This document shows, piece after piece, positions 7,334 to 15,522 of a stretch of 43,260 bases of DNA. Both the position numbers and the translations under genes were made by a program. Origin of the DNA: Williamsia sp. (GTDB lineage: Bacteria; Bacteroidota; Bacteroidia; Chitinophagales; Chitinophagaceae); assembly GCA_015069695.1 (NCBI GenBank), contig JADCRZ010000050.1, positions 1 through 43,260 on the forward strand, given 5' to 3'. The notes beneath the pieces are model-generated. The model had not been told where the DNA came from and ran no database searches. It saw only the letters and a program-made list of their open reading frames with translations. Each line of letters begins with the position of its first letter. The stretch's first letter is position 1.

Positions 7334-8500
7334 ATGAAACGATTGCAATATGACCGCCGCCGGTTTGTGAAGGCAGCAGCAGCAACGGCTGCCGGTTTGG
7401 TGGTGTCTTCTGCAGCACACGCTCATATACCAACAACTACCAGTAGTCATCATTCGGAGGAAACCAAAGAGCCTACCTGGGACGAGCCACGCATAAAGTT
7501 TTCGGTGATCGGGATCAACCACGATCATATTTACGGACAGATAGAAGCTGTAAAAAGGGGTGGTGGACAGCTCATATCATTTTACTCCAAAGAGCCGGAA
7601 CTGGCAGCGGCTTTTGCCAAACGCTATCCGGATGTCAAGCAAGCAGCCGCCGAGCAGGAGATCCTGCAGGATAAATCTATCCAGCTGGTACTGAGTTCTA
7701 TCATTCCCAACCAGCGCGCACCGCTCGGTATTGATGTGATGAAGCACGGGAAAGATTACATGTCAGACAAGCCGGGCATTACTTCACTTGAACAACTGGC
7801 TGAAGCACGCCGGGTGCAGAAACAAACCGGCCGCATCTACTCCATTATGTACAGCGAACGGTTTGAGAACCGGGCTACCGTAAAAGCCGGCGAGCTGGTA
7901 AAGGAAGGCGCTATCGGAAAAGTGATCCAGACCATCGGATTAGGACCGCATCGCATGAACCCGAAATCAAGGCCTGCCTGGTTTTTTGATCCCAAACAAT
8001 TTGGCGGTATTATTACCGACATCGGTTCTCACCAGTTTGACCAGTTTTTGTTTTTCACCGGCAGCACCAAAGCAGAGGTGGTTGCATCACAGATCGGCAA
8101 CGTGCATCATCCGCAATACCCCGGCTTTGAAGACTTTGGAGACATCATGCTGCATGGAAACGGCGGTACGGGTTATATCCGCGTAGACTGGTTTACACCT
8201 GATGGCCTGGCTTCCTGGGGTGATGGAAGGCTGACCATCCTGGGAACAGATGGCTTTATCGAGATCCGGAAAAACGTTGACATTGCCAGCCATCCCGGCG
8301 GCAATCATCTATATTTGGTCAATCAGAAAGAAACAAAATACATTGATTGCAACAAGGAACCGCTCCCCTATGGTACCCAACTGGTAGATGACATTCTGCA
8401 CCGCACGGAAACAGCCATGACCCAGGAACACTGTTTTCTGGCAACCGAACTGGCCCTGAAAGCGCAAAAAGAAGCAAGAAAGATCAGTAACAAGGTATAG
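7334..8500 (+). CDS. Tat-exported Gfo/Idh/MocA-family oxidoreductase
   Basis: A 388-residue NAD(P)-dependent sugar oxidoreductase-like protein. It begins with a twin-arginine signal (DRRRFVK, then AAAATAAGLVVSSAAHA), indicating export in folded form with cofactor bound. The nucleotide-binding loop is unusual: FSVIGINHDHIYGQ in place of GxGxxG. The conserved Lys-Pro is kept in SDKPGITSLEQL, and GGIITDIGSHQFDQFLFFTG carries the C-terminal-domain Asp and His. These support a folded, probably catalytic member. The substrate is unknown. It follows the secreted lactonase on the same strand and precedes the SusCD operon, suggesting periplasmic sugar oxidation. Confidence 0.85.
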   Translation: MKRLQYDRRRFVKAAAATAAGLVVSSAAHAHIPTTTSSHHSEETKEPTWDEPRIKFSVIGINHDHIYGQIEAVKRGGGQLISFYSKEPELAAAFAKRYPDVKQAAAEQEILQDKSIQLVLSSIIPNQRAPLGIDVMKHGKDYMSDKPGITSLEQLAEARRVQKQTGRIYSIMYSERFENRATVKAGELVKEGAIGKVIQTIGLGPHRMNPKSRPAWFFDPKQFGGIITDIGSHQFDQFLFFTGSTKAEVVASQIGNVHHPQYPGFEDFGDIMLHGNGGTGYIRVDWFTPDGLASWGDGRLTILGTDGFIEIRKNVDIASHPGGNHLYLVNQKETKYIDCNKEPLPYGTQLVDDILHRTETAMTQEHCFLATELALKAQKEARKISNKV

Positions 8501-8971
8501 TCTTGCAGCATTTTCAGATTTTCTGTTGTCATCTTTTCTTTTTCATTACCCGGTCTGCCGTCAACCTAGAAAGATTTACTTATCCCAAATGCGCTTTTAC
8601 CAGCGAATGGGAGAAAATTTTTCAAAAACTTTCGAAAGAACAGGTTCTTTTACTAGTTTCGGCCGGCCGTGCAGTTGAGTAACGATGCAGATGTATCTAT
8701 TCCTGTTTGTAAACAAATAATTGTCGTATGAAAAAATACTACACTTTTCTTTCTACTGCATAACTGCAGCCCTGGTTATCCGGTCCAAGGCCCTTAAAAA
8801 ATTTATCCAATCCATTTGAATATGCTGCTGTGATGATGCATGCAGCCCTTGTTGTAAACGGGCTGGCTGTTGCGTATCATCCAATGCTTACCACCAAAAA
8901 GAATTGTTTTTTGACCATATTATATAGCATCTAGTCTGTTATCTATTTATCAAACTCAAACATTGCAACGT
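8501..8971 (+). other. 471-bp non-coding region upstream of the SusC operon
   Basis: No credible gene. It holds two abutting dyads: CTTTCGAAAG at 8629-8638 and AAAGAAC-AG-GTTCTTT at 8635-8650. An 11-codon open frame starts at ATG 8728 (MKKYYTFLSTA, stop TAA 8761-8763); past its stop the frame stays open until about 8930, so it could be a decayed gene or chance. No TAnnTTTG element occurs on the plus strand here, unlike several other genes in the window. The SusC operon may therefore use another sigma factor or an activator. Confidence 0.5.
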
Positions 8972-11900
8972 ATGAAGTTTTCTACTTTAGTCGGGCGCAG
9001 GCGCTCAGCACGCACCGGCAGCAGCATGCTGCCTGATGCGGAGCAAGCTGGTGTGGCTGTTCTGCACAGTGCAGGGAGCAGCATCCGCCGGCGGGTTCAG
9101 CTCACGCTGGTTTTGCTCCTGGGCGTTTTTCTTCAGCTGGCGCTGGCACAACAGGCCACTGTTACCGGTAAGATCGTGAATGAAAGAGGTGAGCCGCTTT
9201 CCGGCGCCAGTGTGCAGGTAAAAGGCAGCGCTTCGGGCGTTTCCACCAACGACCAGGGCGTGTATACGATCCCCGTGCCCAACCTGAACGCCTCCCTTGT
9301 TATTAGTTACATCGGCCTTTCTACACAAGAGATTGAACTAAAAGGACGCCGGTCGCTGGATGTAAAGCTTACAGGCGGCGATGCCAATTCCCTGAACGAC
9401 GTCGTTGTTGTTGGTTACGGCCGGCAGAAAAAAGTAAACCTGGTGGGTGCCGTATCTGCCGTAAACGTGGATGAAAAAATTACCAGCCGCGCCCTGCCCA
9501 ATATTTCTTCCGGCTTGGAAGGACTGGTGCCGGGTTTGGCAGTGACACAAAACTCCGGCATGGCCGGCAGCAATGGTGCCGCCCTGCTGATCCGCGGTTT
9601 GGGAACGGTCAACAATGCCAATCCGCTGGTGGTGGTGGATGGCATGCCTGATATAGACATCAACCGGATCAACGTCAACGACATTGAAACCATTTCTGTT
9701 TTAAAAGATGCGACCTCGGCATCCGTATATGGTTCACGCGCTGCCAACGGGGTTATCCTGATCACAACCAAATCAGGCAGGGGACAGAAAAAAACCAATA
9801 TCACATTCAACAGCACGGCATCTATCGTAGAGCCCACCAAAGCATACGATTTCCTGGCCGACTATCCGCGGGCACTTACCCTGGAGCAACGCAGGGCCCT
9901 GACCAATACCCTGTATTCCAACCTCCTGTTTAAAAACGGCACCATCGACCAATGGCTCGCCCTGGGTATGATTGACCCGTTGCGCTATCCCAATACAGAC
10001 TGGTGGGATATCCTGACCCGCCAGGGTGCTTTTCAGAACTACAACTTATCTGCATCCGGTGGCGATGAAAAATCCAACTTCTTTATGTCCGCCGGATACA
10101 AGAATGAAAAAGGGTTGCAGATCAACAATGATTATATCCAGTACAATGCCCGCTTCAGCTACGACTACAAGCTGCGCAGCAACATGAATGCAGGTGTTAA
10201 GTTTAACGGCAACTGGTCTAAAAATACCTACGCCCTGCTGGAAGGCTTTACTGATCCGACTTCTACCAATACCGCAGGCTACGATATGCAGTACGCAATT
10301 GCCGGTATCACACCTTATGATCCTGCAACGGGGCTTTTTGGTGGCGTCATGGCCTATAATGAAGACCCGCAGGCATACAATCCTTACACTGTATACACAA
10401 ACAACCTGAACCGCCAGAATCGCCAGGAGGCCAATGGAATTGCTTACCTGGACTGGACACCGGTAAAGGGACTTACCGGCCGCGTTGATTATTCGGTCAA
10501 TTATTACAACCAGTTTCTCTACACGGCCAATACACCGAACCAGGCCTATAATTTCCAGACCGGTGCATATGGAAGCCGTGTGTATGTAGGAACCAACGCT
10601 GCCATTACAAATGATACCCGTACGGGCTACAAAACACAAATGAGCGGAAGACTGAACTACCATACTGTTATCAATACCAACCACGACATCAGTGCCCTGG
10701 TGGTGTACAGTGAAGAGTACTGGTACGACCGCATCCAGTACGCCGCCCGCAATGACCGGCTCTATCCTACCCTGCGCGAAGTAGATGCAGCGCTGGTAGA
10801 TGCCAGCCAGGTTACAGGAGGCAGCTCCAGTACGGAAGGACTGGCTTCTTACATCGGCCGCCTGAACTATACGGCATTTAACAAATACCTGTTCGAAGCC
10901 AATTTCCGGGCAGATGGTTCCTCTAAATTTATCAAGGGAAGCCAGTATGGTTTCTTTCCTTCCGTAGCATTGGGATGGCGTTTTACAGAAGAAGGCTTTC
11001 TGAGCAAATTCACCGATCGCTTTCTGAACAGCGGTAAGTTGCGTGCTTCTTATGGTGCACTCGGCAACAACAGTGGTGTGGGCCGCTTTGAACAACAGCC
11101 TACGCTGGCCGCCAACCTGTATATCGTCAACGGCAGCATCATCAGAGGATTTGTAAATACCAAGCTCATCAACCAATCCCTGACCTGGGAAAACACCAAG
11201 GTGTTTAACGTAGGTACAGACCTCGCCTTCCTGAACAGCAGGCTGAACGCTTCCATCGATTATTACGATCGGCTCACAACCGGAATGAACCGCCCTTCCG
11301 ACCTGTCGCTCCTCATCAGTGGCGCATTCAACCCGGCCCCCCGCAGGAACATCGGTAACATGCGCAACAGGGGTATAGAAGGTGATTTTTCCTGGAGAGA
11401 TAAAATAGGCAGGTTAAACTACGGCGTCAGCATCAATGCCTCGTACAATACAAACAAGCTTGAAAAATGGAATGAGTACCTGGGAAGAGGTACTACTTTC
11501 ATCGGCATGCCTTACAATTTTGTATACACTTACCAGGACAGGGGCATTGCCCAAACCTGGCAGGATGTTTACAATGCCACACCCCAGGGAGCACAGCCCG
11601 GCGACCTGCTGCGGGAAGACCTCAACGGCGACGGACGCATTGACGGCAACGACATGAAAGCCTACGCCAACACCAACCGGACCCGTCCATCTACCTATTT
11701 CGCCCTGAACTCCTATGTGGCGTTCAAAGGATTTGACCTGGCTTTCCTGCTGCAGGGATCGGCAGGCCGCAAGGATTTCTGGTTGAACAATTTCAACCAG
11801 TTAAACTTCAGCACAACCCGCTATGCCGTCACACAACAGCATCTGGACAATCCCTGGTCGGTAGAGAACCGCAACGGCTTGTGGCCCCGCCTGGGTGGCA

Positions 11901-12160
11901 GTGGCAACAACACCGCCCAGACCACGTTCTGGCTGGATGACATGAGTTATCTGCGCTTTAAAAATGTACAGTTGGGATACACCATCACATCGGGCTTTAT
12001 GAAGAGAGCGGGCCTCAACAGCCTGCGCATTGTTGGCACAGCAGAGAACCTGTTTACCTTTTCTTCATTCCGCGGGTTAGACCCCGAGAAAGCAGGCGAC
12101 GCCAATAACCTGTATCCGTTAAACAAATCTTATTCAGTAGCCGTAAACCTCGGCTTCTAA
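8972..12160 (+). CDS. SusC/RagA-family TonB-linked outer-membrane transporter
   Basis: A 1062-residue outer-membrane receptor that imports glycan fragments using TonB energy. The start at ATG 8972 gives a long, arginine-rich N-region before the hydrophobic signal core (QLTLVLLLGVFLQLALAQQ, about residues 43-61), longer than usual. Next come a CarboxypepD-regulatory-like Ig domain (about 62-145; GEPLSGASVQVKGSASGVST), the TonB-box region DVVVVGYGRQKK, the plug with LLIRGLGTVNNANPLVVVDG and the SusC signature SVLKDATSASVYGSRAANG, and then the 22-strand barrel ending in an aromatic residue (SVAVNLGF). SusD starts 10 nt after its stop. It is the first gene of the polysaccharide utilisation operon. 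Length and motifs are normal for the family. Confidence 0.95.
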   Translation: MKFSTLVGRRRSARTGSSMLPDAEQAGVAVLHSAGSSIRRRVQLTLVLLLGVFLQLALAQQATVTGKIVNERGEPLSGASVQVKGSASGVSTNDQGVYTIPVPNLNASLVISYIGLSTQEIELKGRRSLDVKLTGGDANSLNDVVVVGYGRQKKVNLVGAVSAVNVDEKITSRALPNISSGLEGLVPGLAVTQNSGMAGSNGAALLIRGLGTVNNANPLVVVDGMPDIDINRINVNDIETISVLKDATSASVYGSRAANGVILITTKSGRGQKKTNITFNSTASIVEPTKAYDFLADYPRALTLEQRRALTNTLYSNLLFKNGTIDQWLALGMIDPLRYPNTDWWDILTRQGAFQNYNLSASGGDEKSNFFMSAGYKNEKGLQINNDYIQYNARFSYDYKLRSNMNAGVKFNGNWSKNTYALLEGFTDPTSTNTAGYDMQYAIAGITPYDPATGLFGGVMAYNEDPQAYNPYTVYTNNLNRQNRQEANGIAYLDWTPVKGLTGRVDYSVNYYNQFLYTANTPNQAYNFQTGAYGSRVYVGTNAAITNDTRTGYKTQMSGRLNYHTVINTNHDISALVVYSEEYWYDRIQYAARNDRLYPTLREVDAALVDASQVTGGSSSTEGLASYIGRLNYTAFNKYLFEANFRADGSSKFIKGSQYGFFPSVALGWRFTEEGFLSKFTDRFLNSGKLRASYGALGNNSGVGRFEQQPTLAANLYIVNGSIIRGFVNTKLINQSLTWENTKVFNVGTDLAFLNSRLNASIDYYDRLTTGMNRPSDLSLLISGAFNPAPRRNIGNMRNRGIEGDFSWRDKIGRLNYGVSINASYNTNKLEKWNEYLGRGTTFIGMPYNFVYTYQDRGIAQTWQDVYNATPQGAQPGDLLREDLNGDGRIDGNDMKAYANTNRTRPSTYFALNSYVAFKGFDLAFLLQGSAGRKDFWLNNFNQLNFSTTRYAVTQQHLDNPWSVENRNGLWPRLGGSGNNTAQTTFWLDDMSYLRFKNVQLGYTITSGFMKRAGLNSLRIVGTAENLFTFSSFRGLDPEKAGDANNLYPLNKSYSVAVNLGF

Positions 12161-12170
12161 AAATATTGAC

Positions 12171-14018
12171 ATGAGAAAGAGAGACTTTTCAGTAAAAATA
12201 GGAACTGCCCTTGCATTGGCCGGATTGATGCTCGGGGTGGGCGCGTGCAGAAAAAATCTGCTCGATCAAACTCCGACAGCCGATCTGGAAACGGCTGTTT
12301 TCTGGAAAACAGAAACAGATGCAACCTACGCGCTCATGGGCGCTTATGCTTCCATCAGGCCCTGCTTTGACCGCGATTACTATTTTGATGGCCAGGCAGA
12401 ATACACCAGGGCGCGGGGTACCAGCACCACCAGCGGCAACCTGCGGCTGGGTGATGCCTATAACGGAGGCAATTACAACCCCAGCGGTTATGCATCCAGT
12501 TTCGACAAAATGTACCGCTACCTGTTTGGCGGCGTGAACCGCGCAAATTATGTGATCGATAACATCAACCGGATCCTGCCCGAAGCCAATACCACTACGG
12601 CAGCCAATTTTCAACTGATCCTGGGCGAGGCCAAGATGCTGCGTGCCTTGTGCTACTTCAAGCTGATCTCTATGTGGGGTGATGTGCCCTATCTGAGCCA
12701 TGTGGTCAATGCGCCTTCAGAAGTGACCGGACTGGTAAGGATGCCCATCGCACAGGTAAAGGATTCTATCCTGGCCGATCTCGGCTATGCGATCGACAAG
12801 CTTCCTAAAACCGCTGCCCTTGGGCGCGCAGCCAAGCCGGGTGTACTTGCGCTGAGAGGCAAGGTACTGCTGTACTGGGCAAGCTGGAACAAGTTCGGCT
12901 GGCCTGAACTCGACACGTTCAAGCCGGACGCTGCAGCTGCAGATGCTGCTTACAAAGCTGCTGCGGCCGATTTTAAAAGCGTGATCAATGATTACGGGCT
13001 TACGCTGTACATGAACGGCGATCCGGGTGAAATTGATGAGCTGGGAAAAGCCGATAAGCTGCCCAACTATTACAACCTTTTTACCCCCAAGGCAAACGGC
13101 AACCCGGAAGCGCTGCTGGTGTTCACCCACGGTGGCACAGGTACCAGCCAGGGTGAAGAACTGATGCGTGATTTCTCCGGCCGTTCGCACGAAGGATCCC
13201 AGTGCTGGGTTTCTCCCCGCTATGAAATTGCCGACCGCTACCAGCTGACCACCACCGGTGATTTTGCACCCAAGCTGGTACAAATGAACCCGACCACCAA
13301 TGCCGCTGCCAGAACAACACTCAATTCAGCGGTTAACCCTGCCAGTTATGCCAACCGCGATTACCGCATGAAATCCACCATCCAATGGGATTATGAAACC
13401 AGCATCGGTATGATTTCCCTTGCGTCTACAGGATGGTGTCCTTTTATTTATCAGTCATGGGCCCAATCGGTTACCATCGGCGGCGTAAAATATACTACTT
13501 ACAATACAGACGGATGTAACTCTGGTTACGTGTTCCGGAAGTTTGTCCGCAACTATGCAGGACAAGGCCGCAGCGACGGCGATTTCGCCTGGCCGGTGAT
13601 CAGGCTGGCGGATGTTTACCTGATGTATGCAGAAGCCACCAACGCCACCAGCGGTCCCCAGGCCGATGCGATCGACCTGGTGAACAAGATCAGGCGCCGG
13701 GGTAACCTGCCGGCACTCAAAGCAGACAAAACAGCCAGTGCGACTGCATTCTTTGATGCCATCGAACAGGAACGCATTGTAGAGCTGATCGGTGAAGGCC
13801 AGCGCTCCTTTGACCTGCGCCGCTGGAGAGCCATCGAGAGAGTATGGGGGCAGCCCAATGGTGTAGGCGTATGGCGGCAAGATACCTGGGGAGCCAACCA
13901 GGAACGTTATTACCAGAACACCTCGCAGCTCACCTATCAGCAAAACTATATCTTCCGCATCCCGCCGGAAGAACGCGACCGCAATCCCAAGATCATACAA
14001 AATGTGCCCTGGAGATAG
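12171..14018 (+). CDS. SusD/RagB-family glycan-binding surface lipoprotein
   Basis: A 615-residue lipoprotein forming the lid on the SusC transporter. The lipobox GVGAC puts the lipidated Cys at 26, preceded by a hydrophobic stretch. SusD-like features follow: LLDQTPTADLETAVFW, the TPR-type helices (NYVIDNINRILPEA, GEAKMLRALCYFKLISMWGDVPY, ALRGKVLLYWASW), and the C-terminal RLADVYLMYAEATN, VNKIRRRGNLPAL, IEQERIVELIGEGQRSFDLRRW and FRIPPEERDRNP. The order and length fit the family well. It is translationally close to SusC (10-nt gap). The glycan bound is unknown. Confidence 0.95.
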   Translation: MRKRDFSVKIGTALALAGLMLGVGACRKNLLDQTPTADLETAVFWKTETDATYALMGAYASIRPCFDRDYYFDGQAEYTRARGTSTTSGNLRLGDAYNGGNYNPSGYASSFDKMYRYLFGGVNRANYVIDNINRILPEANTTTAANFQLILGEAKMLRALCYFKLISMWGDVPYLSHVVNAPSEVTGLVRMPIAQVKDSILADLGYAIDKLPKTAALGRAAKPGVLALRGKVLLYWASWNKFGWPELDTFKPDAAAADAAYKAAAADFKSVINDYGLTLYMNGDPGEIDELGKADKLPNYYNLFTPKANGNPEALLVFTHGGTGTSQGEELMRDFSGRSHEGSQCWVSPRYEIADRYQLTTTGDFAPKLVQMNPTTNAAARTTLNSAVNPASYANRDYRMKSTIQWDYETSIGMISLASTGWCPFIYQSWAQSVTIGGVKYTTYNTDGCNSGYVFRKFVRNYAGQGRSDGDFAWPVIRLADVYLMYAEATNATSGPQADAIDLVNKIRRRGNLPALKADKTASATAFFDAIEQERIVELIGEGQRSFDLRRWRAIERVWGQPNGVGVWRQDTWGANQERYYQNTSQLTYQQNYIFRIPPEERDRNPKIIQNVPWR

Positions 14019-14060
14019 TGCTGCCATCAATCACAATCATTCTTTTTTAGACAAACACGT

Positions 14061-14468
14061 ATGAAAAAATACATCAAAGCCTTTGCAGGTGCAGCGATCC
14101 TGGTGATCGCCCTGGCGGCCTGCAAAAACAATTTTCCGGTTGACGAAGACGGCCTGCTGATCACCACGCGGCAGGAATGCTATGTGAGCAACTTTGAGCT
14201 GCTGGGTACCGATTATGTAACCGTCAGAACAAAAGCAGCGGTGATCGACACCACCGCCCAGACCATCAATGTGGAAGTGCTGTACGGTACCGACCTGAAG
14301 AATTTATATCCACAATTTACGCTGGTCACCGATGCAAAGCTGGACCCTAAGATTACAGGAAAAGTAGATTTCTCAGATCTGGCAAATCCAAAAGTATGGA
14401 CCGTTGTTTCCGGCAACCGGCAGATCAGAAAAGCTTATAAAGTGATCGTCTCGGTACAGAAAAAATAA
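14061..14468 (+). CDS. Small surface lipoprotein, DUF5018-like
   Basis: A 135-residue lipoprotein (lipobox ALAAC, Cys21). The mature part is a single beta-sandwich-sized domain ending in TGKVDFSDLANPKVWTVVSG and RKAYKVIVSVQKK. That pattern resembles DUF5018-type domains, in which 'TDFS..NPK.YTV.S.....K.Y.V.V' recurs. It lies third in the SusCD operon, where surface glycan-binding or accessory lipoproteins are normally encoded. The short length suggests an accessory or spacer role rather than a multi-domain binding protein. The family name is from pattern memory and the role is inference. Confidence 0.7.
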   Translation: MKKYIKAFAGAAILVIALAACKNNFPVDEDGLLITTRQECYVSNFELLGTDYVTVRTKAAVIDTTAQTINVEVLYGTDLKNLYPQFTLVTDAKLDPKITGKVDFSDLANPKVWTVVSGNRQIRKAYKVIVSVQKK

Positions 14469-14513
14469 GCTGCTATCTGCAAACAGCTAACATTCACCCG
14501 TTAAAACCAAAGT

Positions 14514-15521
14514 ATGTTACAGCAACGTTCAATCATTACAAAATATATATTCTATATGCTGCCGCTGGTTCTGCTTGCTGCAGCCTGCCAGAAAGAAAAA
14601 CCTTATGCACTGCCCACGCCCAAGGATGTGCTTCAGAACGATGTGATCAAAAGAACACTCGGACCTAACATTGTGGGACAAACGATCGAGTTTGCTTATG
14701 CCATGGCCATCCTCCCCAGCAAAGGCAAGCTGGTATCTGCACAGGTAGAAGCTTCTATTCCCGGCGCCGGTGCCACCTACCTGGAAAACCGTTCATTTTA
14801 CACCGGGAGCGGCGGCGCCGATGTAGGCGTGCAGGTTGGCTCAGCTTCCGTTAACAGCGGCAATACAACCACGGTTACTTTTACCAAAGACACCATGGCT
14901 TCCACCCTGCGTTACTACTATGTGATCCCTGAAGCTGCCCGTGGCAAAACCGTGAGCTTTACCTTCTCCGCCAAAAGCAGCGACGGTGAAACCGTTTCTT
15001 TCAAGGCGGGTCCTTATACCATCGCCCAGATGGACATGGCAAGGCTCATTACTGTAAAGGATGGGGGTGCCTGTTATCTTTCTATCAGCGATACGACAGC
15101 CTATACGGCCGCCCAAGCGGTCACCAACGCCTCTAAGATCGACCTGGTATACTTGTACCGCGCCCTGCCCACCGTTACTTTTACGCATGCCCTGGTAGCG
15201 CCTGCAGCCGACACGCAGTACCTTCCCGGCATCACCCTCCCGGCAGGGGTGAACCGGTCTGTCAAGATGAACAAAGTATTCAACCTGCAGGATTTCAACC
15301 TGGCCAGGCTGCAGTATGGTATTTATATCGATGACCTGGATTTTCAACAGCTCAACCTTACCAACGCGCCCAACTACGCCCTCAACTTAAAAGCGGAAGC
15401 AGGCGTATGGGTGGAAACGGCCGATGGCAAATACAGGGCATACATTTATATCAACTCTATTGACAATACCAACAGAAGCGCTGTGATCAGTATCAAACGA
15501 TACACGATGCAAGGAAAATAG
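14514..15521 (+). CDS. Surface lipoprotein, DUF4466-like
   Basis: A 335-residue lipoprotein (lipobox LAAAC, Cys25). The mature sequence starts LPTPKDVLQNDVIKRTLGPNIVG followed by IEFAYAMAI, which resembles DUF4466 proteins found beside SusCD pairs in Bacteroidota glycan loci. It then reads as beta-rich with many Ser/Thr and aromatic residues and no catalytic motif I can see. A surface glycan-binding role, parallel to SusE/SusF, is inferred from position: fourth in the operon, one nucleotide before the lyase start. Confidence 0.7.
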   Translation: MLQQRSIITKYIFYMLPLVLLAAACQKEKPYALPTPKDVLQNDVIKRTLGPNIVGQTIEFAYAMAILPSKGKLVSAQVEASIPGAGATYLENRSFYTGSGGADVGVQVGSASVNSGNTTTVTFTKDTMASTLRYYYVIPEAARGKTVSFTFSAKSSDGETVSFKAGPYTIAQMDMARLITVKDGGACYLSISDTTAYTAAQAVTNASKIDLVYLYRALPTVTFTHALVAPAADTQYLPGITLPAGVNRSVKMNKVFNLQDFNLARLQYGIYIDDLDFQQLNLTNAPNYALNLKAEAGVWVETADGKYRAYIYINSIDNTNRSAVISIKRYTMQGK

Positions 15522-15522
15522 C

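Noticed and set aside
10046-11176. Long open frame on the minus strand inside the SusC gene
   Set aside because: It is antisense to a complete, well-conserved SusC gene and its translation has no family motif; it is a compositional shadow.
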